Below, in pieces: positions 1-4,412 of a stretch of 7,409 bases of DNA. The stretch covers positions 1-7,409 of the forward strand of contig JACQED010000538.1 in the NCBI GenBank assembly GCA_016200785.1, in the 5' to 3' direction. A program made the position numbers and the translations under genes. A model generated the notes under the pieces. The model saw only the letters and a list, made by a program, of their open reading frames with translations. It did not search any database and was not told where the DNA came from. The stretch is from Chloroflexota bacterium. Lineage in GTDB: Bacteria > Chloroflexota > Anaerolineae > Anaerolineales > JACQED01. Position 1 is the stretch's first letter, and every line of letters starts with the position of its first letter.

Positions 1-24
1 GCCAGGGAAGAAAGCGTCGTGAAA

Positions 25-112
25 CTTGGTGTCTTTGCCCGCACTCGGGCGTGCGAGCACGGGTGTGTCTTCGCGGCTTCGCGGTTAGAAAGGGCCGCGT
101 GACCTGAACGCT
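25..112. repeat. Dispersed intergenic repeat, CTTCGCGGTT family, left copy
   Basis: The best-conserved part is 77-112, which starts CTTCGCGGTT and ends CGCT. It aligns with 7367-7400 at the other end of the window in the same orientation, sharing the CTTCGCGGTT core, an AAAGG block, a GTGxCCTG block and the terminal CGCT. Upstream, CTTGGTGTCTTTG at 25-37 resembles CTTGGCGTCTTCG at 7359-7371. In this copy extra sequence, including the small 37-50 hairpin and an additional TCTTCGCGG, separates the two blocks. Short repeats of this CGCGAAG/CTTCGCG style recur between genes of many G+C-rich environmental bacteria; I know of no assigned function. Confidence 0.65.
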
Positions 113-113
113 T

Positions 114-148
114 ACCAATCTTCAATCGTCGATCAGCCGTCAGCCATC
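114..148. repeat. Degenerate heptamer array, 5 units, after the 499-aa gene
   Basis: Five consecutive 7-nt units all end in TC, and four of them end in ATC. Examples are TTCAATC at 121-127 and AGCCATC at 142-148. The array stops 4 bp before the stop codon of the 499-aa gene at 155-153 and so lies immediately downstream of it. The units are related but not identical, as in the heptanucleotide tandem repeats (STRR) described from heterocystous cyanobacteria. Confidence 0.6.
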
Positions 149-152
149 AGGG

Positions 153-1652
153 CTACCCCCGCCTGCCTCGCTGTGTGAGGACCAAGAAGCCGGCGACACC
201 GGCGGCGAGCAAGAGGAAGATGATGCCCGCCGCGCCGAACAGCGCCGTTCTGAGTCGCGATGAAGATGTCGAGGGCGTGCTGCCGCCGCCGCTCGCGCCT
301 TTGCCCGATTGCGCGCCGAACTCGAGATTGGCCGTCCCGCCCGGCGTCAGCGGCAGGGCGAACGTCGTCGCCGTCGTCGCGTTGTAGCCGTCGGGCATGG
401 TGACTTCCACGGAGTAGTTGCCGCTGGCGAGATTCTGGAAGCAGTGCGGTTCGTTCTTGCCGTCGGTCGTGTAATCGCCCGCCGTGCCCCCGCTGCCGGC
501 GTCGGTCAATTTGAATTTGCCTCCGGCCAGCAGGCCTTCGCCACTGCCGCGCGTCCCGTCGCCGTTGGCGTCCTCGTAGAGCATCACACATACCTCGCCC
601 GTCGTGGCGGCGGCGACCGGCGTGCCGCCTCCCACCACCGACGTGGGATTCGACGAGGCCGCCGGCTGAGCCGTGTTGGTAGGCTGTTCGACTGCCGACG
701 CAGAGGTCGCGGTGGGTTGCTCGACCGCCGGAGCGGGCGTCGCCGATGGCTCGACCGCTGCCGCGCCGGTGCCCAGCACGAGCCGCTGGCCGACGTAAAC
801 GAAGTTACTGGTGAGGCCGTTGAGCGCCTTGAGTTGCTCGACCGTCAGGCCGGCGATTGCCGCAACGTCCCACATCGTATCGCACGTCTGAACGGTGTAA
901 ACGATTTTGCCGTCGGCACCCGGAGTCGGCGTGGGGAACTTGGTCGGCTTCGGGCAGGCGTTGACAGCCTGCGTTGGCGGCGCGGTCGCGGCTGGCGCCG
1001 TCGGCGCGGCGGGCACGACGGTGAGCGAGGCGTCGTCCCAATACGTGTCGTTCCACGGGTTGCAGAATGACGGGTTGGACATGGCGAAGACAGTCACCGA
1101 CGAGCCGGTGGCCGTGGTCTCGACGCTCAATTGCTGGTAGGTGTCGAGAGCATTGACTAACGACGACCACACGATCGTGTTCGCCGAGGCAAATGGGAAA
1201 TTGCCCGTCGGCTCGATGCCGACCTTCAAGTTGGCCTGCACGCCACTGTCGGATCGCGTCGGGTCGGCCCCGGTGGACGTTGACCACACGTGCCCCCAGA
1301 TGGTGAAGCGCACCCGCGATCCGGGCGTGATCCCGCTGACCGTCTGCTGATACCAGGCCAGATAAGAATTGCCGCCGGCGATCGTGATCTGAGCGGCGTT
1401 ACTGCCTGCCTTGACTCGGCGCGAGTCCACGCTACTGCTGATGGTCTGGAACGTGGGCTTCTGCCGGCCGCAACCGTCGGCGAGAATCTGATCGCCAATC
1501 CAGCCCGACAGGCCCGATTCGAAACTGGGGTTGTTCAACAGGTTCGCCTGTTGCGCCGGCGCGGCCACGGCCGGGGGCGCGGCGCCCAGGCCGAGTGTGC
1601 CGACCAGCGCCGACATCGCGGCGAGAAATGGCAAGTATCGTAGGAGACGCAT
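153..1652 (-). CDS. Membrane-anchored LysM surface protein with N-terminal beta-sandwich and SdrD-B-like domains (499 aa)
   Basis: Predicted exported protein anchored at its C-terminus. Residues 1-30 are a signal peptide (RLLR start, hydrophobic core, AVA cleavage site). Residues about 37-213 form a CBM4/9-like beta-sandwich, running from NLLNNPSFESG to YWDDASLTVV. After a Pro/Thr linker, residues 250-293 are one LysM (VYTVQTCDTMWDVA to YVGQRLVL), expected to bind N-acetylglucosamine polymers such as peptidoglycan. A linker of repeated AVEQPT units (about 299-330) leads to an SdrD-B-like domain (about 353-447). That domain has the acidic motif DANGDG at 361-366 and two cysteines (C355, C404) placed for a disulfide. 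Residues 468-492 are a membrane helix and the tail RGRRG should be cytoplasmic. No LPXTG motif is present. The start is ATG with AAGGAAGG 8 nt upstream. It is the last of three tandem paralogs, 48 bp after the 526-aa gene. Its LysM has Cys257 where Gly is usual. Domain assignments are solid; the ligand is unknown. Confidence 0.9.
   Translation of the reverse strand: MRLLRYLPFLAAMSALVGTLGLGAAPPAVAAPAQQANLLNNPSFESGLSGWIGDQILADGCGRQKPTFQTISSSVDSRRVKAGSNAAQITIAGGNSYLAWYQQTVSGITPGSRVRFTIWGHVWSTSTGADPTRSDSGVQANLKVGIEPTGNFPFASANTIVWSSLVNALDTYQQLSVETTATGSSVTVFAMSNPSFCNPWNDTYWDDASLTVVPAAPTAPAATAPPTQAVNACPKPTKFPTPTPGADGKIVYTVQTCDTMWDVAAIAGLTVEQLKALNGLTSNFVYVGQRLVLGTGAAAVEPSATPAPAVEQPTATSASAVEQPTNTAQPAASSNPTSVVGGGTPVAAATTGEVCVMLYEDANGDGTRGSGEGLLAGGKFKLTDAGSGGTAGDYTTDGKNEPHCFQNLASGNYSVEVTMPDGYNATTATTFALPLTPGGTANLEFGAQSGKGASGGGSTPSTSSSRLRTALFGAAGIIFLLLAAGVAGFLVLTQRGRRG
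663..758 (-). repeat. Imperfect tandem repeat encoding AVExPT linker units
   Basis: Three successive 10-11-residue units beginning AVEPSAT, AVEQPTAT and AVEQPTNT (residues 299-330) lie between the LysM and the SdrD-B-like domain. The underlying DNA is recognisably repeated about every 30-33 bp. The composition (Pro, Thr, Ser, Ala) suits an extended linker and a candidate O-glycosylation region. Length variation between strains would be expected. Confidence 0.65.
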
Positions 1653-1660
1653 TGAGTTTA

Positions 1661-1668
1661 CCTTCCTT
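1661..1668 (-). promoter_or_regulatory. Shine-Dalgarno site of the 499-aa gene
   Basis: On the minus strand AAGGAAGG sits 8 nt before the ATG at 1652-1650. It is the clearest ribosome binding site in the window and fixes the start of this gene. Confidence 0.75.
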
Positions 1669-1670
1669 TC

Positions 1671-1705
1671 GTCTTTCGCTGATCGCGTATCGCCTATCGC
1701 CTATT
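1671..1705. repeat. Degenerate heptamer array overlapping the stop of the 526-aa gene
   Basis: Five 7-nt units in register; the last three are GCGTATC, GCCTATC and GCCTATT, preceded by GCTGATC and a weaker GTCTTTC. The array fills most of the 48-bp gap between the 526-aa and 499-aa genes. It runs 5 nt into the upstream gene, so its stop codon (TAG, 1703-1701) lies inside the last unit. The ribosome binding site of the 499-aa gene directly follows the array on the minus strand. Confidence 0.7.
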
Positions 1706-3281
1706 GCTTCGACGTCCGGCGATTAGCGAGATGCGATATGCGAGGCGCCACAAGCCAAAGGCCGGGCGCCAGCAACAGCGCCGCCAGCACTGCCCCAATG
1801 ATTTTGAACGTGCGGGCCCGCGCGCGCGCGGCCTCAACGGCCTCGAGCGGGGCCAGGCCGATTTCGACGTTTACCACCGCGCCGGGAACGATGCCGACGC
1901 CCGGATTGTCGGGCGTCGTGGCCGCGTAGCCCGTCGGCGGCGCGAACACGATTTGATAGTTCGCCGGCGGCAGATCGCGGAAGCAGAACGGCTCGTTCAC
2001 GCCGTCGGTGCGGTAGCCGCCGACGGCGCGCCCGGCGCCGTCCGCGGCCTGCATCAAGTTGAAGGCCAACCCGGCGAACAGCGCCTCGCCGCCGTCACGC
2101 GCTCCGCTCACGTTCGTGTCGGCGTAGACGGTCACACAGATGTTGCCGACCTCGCCCATCACAACGGGAGGTGGCGTGGCCGCATCCGGCGGGCTGTCCA
2201 GCGCAACCGGCGTGGCCGCGAGTGCCGTCGGGGTGGGCGGCCCCGAATCGAGAATTAGAATCTGGCCGACGTATATCTTGTTGCCGACGACGTTGTTCAG
2301 GCGGCGCAAAGTGTCAACTGCTACGCCACTGCGCGCCGAGATCGTCCACAGCGAATCGCCCGGCTTCACCGGGTAAGTCTTCGCGCCCGGCGGGATCGGC
2401 GCCTGGCTCCAGGCAACGGGCGTGGGGCCGCCGGCCGTCGGCAGTGGCTCGGTGGGCGTCCCCCCCTCAATCCCCCCCGGCGGGGGGGAGGCTGTCGGAG
2501 CAACTGTTGGCACGTCGCCGACGACGATCAGACTGGCATCGTCAATGTAAACGTCGTTGTGCTGTAGGCCCCACATCGGCTGTGAATGCGTGAACACGGT
2601 GACCGTATTGCCTTGCGCGACAGCCTCCACATTGTAAAGCTGATACGTATCGTAAGCGTCGTGAACCGGAGACCAGACGATATTCTGACTCCACGGGTTC
2701 GCGTCGCCGATCGGATCGATGCCCACCTTCAGGCCCATATAGTCCTGACCGGATGAAGCGCCGCTGTTGTCGTTGGTTGACCAGGCGTGCATGTAAATAC
2801 TGAAGCGCAGTCGAGCGCCGGACGGCACGCCAGTCACCTGCTGAACCATGCCGGCTTCGTGAACGCTGAAGAAGGTGAAATATTTCTGCGCGTTCTTGCA
2901 TTCGTGAATGCGCTCGGCGAACGGCGCGGCCTCGCGCCATTCGGGCCGGTGCCACGCCTGACATTTGGGTGGCGCGTTGTCGCCGCAATACTCCGGATGC
3001 GCCGAGTCGATCCCCGGCGGATACCACCAGCCGCGCCAGCCGTTGGCGACTTGCACCTCGTCAATCGGCAGGCCGGCGAGGCCCTGCTCGGTGTGACAGC
3101 ACTGCTTGACGTAGGGCGCCTCGAAGCCCGGATTCACGAGCAAGTTGCCGCCGTCACGAGAAGCGGACGGGCTGGACGCGGATGGGTAACGGATAAGCGG
3201 ATTCGCCGCATTTGACGAGGCCGCCGACACAAGCGCAAGACCCATCACGCACAGCCGCTGGAGCGCGGCCTGCGGATTCAT
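1701..3281 (-). CDS. Membrane-anchored LysM surface protein, paralog with conserved WHRPEWRE block (526 aa)
   Basis: Exported, C-terminally anchored protein, paralogous to both neighbouring surface genes. A rather weak signal peptide spans residues 1-26 (hydrophobic 11-22, SNA cleavage). The beta-sandwich covers about 46-252 (GGNLLVNPGFEAPYVKQCC to YIDDASLIVV). It includes WHRPEWREA at 110-118 and NAQKYFTFFSVHEAGM at 130-145, both nearly identical in the 340-aa protein. A Pro/Gly linker follows, then LysM at 302-345 (YPVKPGDSLWTIS to IYVGQILIL). An SdrD-B-like domain lies at about 379-476, with C382 and C433 in the same places as in the 499-aa protein; its acidic motif is degenerate (ADTNVSGARDGGE). 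Membrane helix 493-512 is followed by a basic tail. No good ribosome site is seen at the ATG; GAAAGGAA lies about 25 nt away behind a small inverted repeat. Residues 265-274 are encoded by an inserted palindromic repeat. A later start at Met13 has no better ribosome site and would cut the signal peptide. Confidence 0.9.
   Translation of the reverse strand: MNPQAALQRLCVMGLALVSAASSNAANPLIRYPSASSPSASRDGGNLLVNPGFEAPYVKQCCHTEQGLAGLPIDEVQVANGWRGWWYPPGIDSAHPEYCGDNAPPKCQAWHRPEWREAAPFAERIHECKNAQKYFTFFSVHEAGMVQQVTGVPSGARLRFSIYMHAWSTNDNSGASSGQDYMGLKVGIDPIGDANPWSQNIVWSPVHDAYDTYQLYNVEAVAQGNTVTVFTHSQPMWGLQHNDVYIDDASLIVVGDVPTVAPTASPPPGGIEGGTPTEPLPTAGGPTPVAWSQAPIPPGAKTYPVKPGDSLWTISARSGVAVDTLRRLNNVVGNKIYVGQILILDSGPPTPTALAATPVALDSPPDAATPPPVVMGEVGNICVTVYADTNVSGARDGGEALFAGLAFNLMQAADGAGRAVGGYRTDGVNEPFCFRDLPPANYQIVFAPPTGYAATTPDNPGVGIVPGAVVNVEIGLAPLEAVEAARARARTFKIIGAVLAALLLAPGLWLVAPRISHLANRRTSKQ
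1819..1830. repeat. (CG)6 alternating tract inside the 526-aa gene
   Basis: Twelve bases of uninterrupted alternating CG sit in the codons for the ARARAR segment just before the membrane helix. Alternating purine-pyrimidine CG of this length is Z-DNA-prone and can change length by slippage. An effect here is not shown. Confidence 0.5.
2460..2489 (-). repeat. In-frame palindromic C/G-run repeat in the 526-aa gene
   Basis: On the plus strand a run of seven C, the bases TCAA, and a palindrome form the element. The palindrome has arms TCCCCCCC (2471-2478) and GGGGGGGA (2482-2489) with loop GGC. On the coding strand it gives residues 265-274, SPPPGGIEGG, in the Pro-rich linker before the LysM. 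Neither paralog has an equivalent. The C-run, TCAAT, C-run/G-run layout is familiar to me as an intergenic dispersed repeat in environmental bacterial genomes, so I read this as an in-frame insertion. Confidence 0.65.
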
Positions 3282-3295
3282 GTTCTTAAACCAGA

Positions 3296-3311
3296 GGAAC
3301 GCGGCAGTTCC
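3296..3311 (-). promoter_or_regulatory. Inverted repeat in the leader of the 526-aa gene
   Basis: GGAAC (3296-3300) and GTTCC (3307-3311) form a 5-bp stem with a 6-nt loop, 14 nt before the ATG of the 526-aa gene. On the transcript the 5' arm overlaps the only purine-rich ribosome-site candidate (GAAAGGAA). The hairpin could mask that site. The stem is short, so this is tentative. Confidence 0.35.
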
Positions 3312-3342
3312 TTTCGTTCCCTGAGTTCTTCCAGTTCCGTTT
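3307..3342. repeat. Degenerate 9-nt tandem array between the 340-aa and 526-aa genes
   Basis: Four units in a strict 9-nt register each begin GTTC on the plus strand: GTTCCTTTC, then units starting at 3316, 3325 and 3334. On the coding strand each unit ends in GAAC, three of them in GGAAC. The array occupies about half of the 66-bp gap and provides the purine-rich leader of the 526-aa gene. Its period differs from the 7-nt arrays at other junctions. Confidence 0.6.
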
Positions 3343-3347
3343 TCTTT

Positions 3348-4370
3348 CTATGGCCCGACGATTATCTTCTGTCTGACGTAAATGATGACTGTGCCGCGCC
3401 AGCCGTTGAGCTGCTTGATTTTGAGAACGGTTGTGCCGAAGCGATAGGCGATGTGGGTCAGCGTGTCGCCGCTCCGAACCACGTAGTAGCTCTTGCCATC
3501 CGCCGCCGGAGTGGGCATGGGTTCGGGCGCAACGATGTTAGTCGAGGTCGGGGCAACGATCGCCTGAGGAGCCGCCGCGCCGCCCGAGGCCGTCGTCGTC
3601 ACTGCGCCACCGCCGCCGACCACCACCAGACTCGCATCGTCAACGTAAAGGTCGTTGTGCTCAAGCGGATAAATGGGCGTCGAGCGCGTGAAGACCGTGA
3701 CGGCGCTGTTCCGCGCCACGGCTACGACCGAGTACAATTCCCACGTGTCGTAGGAGTCGTTTGCCAGGCTCCACACGACGTTCGGGCTGAAGGCATTCGT
3801 CCCACCGGTCGGATCGATGCCGACGCGCATGCCCATGCTCTGCTGGCCAGCGGACGCCCCGTAGGCGCTGTTGACCGACCAGGCTTCCATGTAAACGCTG
3901 AAGCGCAATGGCGAGCCTGGCTTGATGCCGGACACCTGCTGATACATACCGGCGTCGTGAACGCTCCAGAAGGTGAAATACTTCTGCGCGTTCTTGCCGC
4001 TGTGAATGCGGTCGGCGCAGACCGGGCCGCAGTTGGCCTCGCGCCACTCCGGGCGGTGCCAGGCAATACAACCGGGGTTCGTCGAGCGCAGGCACGAGCC
4101 GAGATGGTCGGGGTCTAGATCGGGTTGCAGCCACCAGCCGGACCAGCCGTCGGCGACTTGCACTTCGTCAATCGGGGTGTTCGGGTAATACAACGCCAGA
4201 TCCGTCTGACAACACTGCTTGACGTATGGGCTTTCGAAGCCGGGATTCTTTAGCAGATTGGGCCCATCGGCCTTTGGCGTTTGGGCCAGGGCCACGCCCG
4301 CCAGCATAAGGGCGACGATGCTGGCTAAGGCCCCCAAAAGCACGAGTTTCGTTTTTATTGGTGCTTTCAC
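3348..4370 (-). CDS. Secreted LysM protein with N-terminal beta-sandwich domain (340 aa)
   Basis: Soluble exported member of the three-gene family. A classical signal peptide covers residues 1-29 (MKAPIKTK, long hydrophobic stretch, ALA cleavage before Q30). The beta-sandwich spans about 38-250 (NLLKNPGFESPYVKQCC to LYVDDASLVVV). WHRPEWREA at 104-112 and NAQKYFTFWSVHDAGM at 127-142 match the 526-aa paralog almost residue for residue. Six cysteines (53, 54, 93, 101, 114, 118) cluster in its first half. A Thr/Ala/Pro linker (about 257-290) leads to one LysM (295-338, YYVVRSGDTLTHIA to IYVRQKIIVG), where the usual G of YVGQ is R. The protein ends there, with no SdrD-B-like domain or membrane anchor, and the next 66 bp contain no remnant of either. 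The start is GTG: AAAGGAA abuts it with no spacer, while a weak AGGT lies about 7 nt away, so initiation may be inefficient. It follows the glycosyltransferase gene by 42 bp. The carbohydrate ligand is unknown. Confidence 0.9.
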   Translation of the reverse strand: MKAPIKTKLVLLGALASIVALMLAGVALAQTPKADGPNLLKNPGFESPYVKQCCQTDLALYYPNTPIDEVQVADGWSGWWLQPDLDPDHLGSCLRSTNPGCIAWHRPEWREANCGPVCADRIHSGKNAQKYFTFWSVHDAGMYQQVSGIKPGSPLRFSVYMEAWSVNSAYGASAGQQSMGMRVGIDPTGGTNAFSPNVVWSLANDSYDTWELYSVVAVARNSAVTVFTRSTPIYPLEHNDLYVDDASLVVVGGGGAVTTTASGGAAAPQAIVAPTSTNIVAPEPMPTPAADGKSYYVVRSGDTLTHIAYRFGTTVLKIKQLNGWRGTVIIYVRQKIIVGP

Positions 4371-4412
4371 TTCCTTTACCTGAATTGAGATTGGCGATCC
4401 TCTTCTATCGCT

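Larger units (their letters stand above)
1..152. other. Non-coding region downstream of the 499-aa LysM gene
   Basis: No supportable gene is seen here. The stretch holds a dispersed-repeat copy (about 25-112) and a heptamer array (114-148). A small perfect hairpin lies at 37-50 (GCCCG, loop CACT, CGGGC). It has no T-tract on either side, so I do not call it a terminator. The minus-strand transcript of the surface-protein genes would run into this region. Confidence 0.7.

Noticed and set aside
37..50. Terminator for the surface-protein cluster
   Set aside because: A 5-bp stem without a downstream T-run on the minus strand does not qualify.
114..148. CRISPR array
   Set aside because: Units of 7 nt without spacers are far too short and too diverged.
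170..423. Sortase anchoring of the 499-aa and 526-aa proteins
   Set aside because: Both end in a hydrophobic helix and a basic tail as sortase substrates do, but there is no LPXTG-like motif before the helix, so a plain membrane anchor is the simpler reading.
309..1070. Plus-strand frame of 253 codons opposite the 499-aa gene
   Set aside because: Arg/Gly-rich composition with no recognisable motif; a shadow of the LysM gene.
2460..2489. G-quadruplex in the 526-aa gene
   Set aside because: The coding strand has only two long G-tracts here; the third run is C on that strand, so a hairpin is more likely.
3282..3347. Remnant of a lost SdrD-B-like and membrane-anchor region after the 340-aa gene
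   Set aside because: The 66-bp gap is mostly the 9-nt array and leader, and no frame in it resembles the C-terminal parts of the paralogs.
4371..4412. Heptamer array between the glycosyltransferase and 340-aa genes
   Set aside because: Weak hints such as GCCAATC followed by TCAATTC were seen on the minus strand, but at most two units hold the register.
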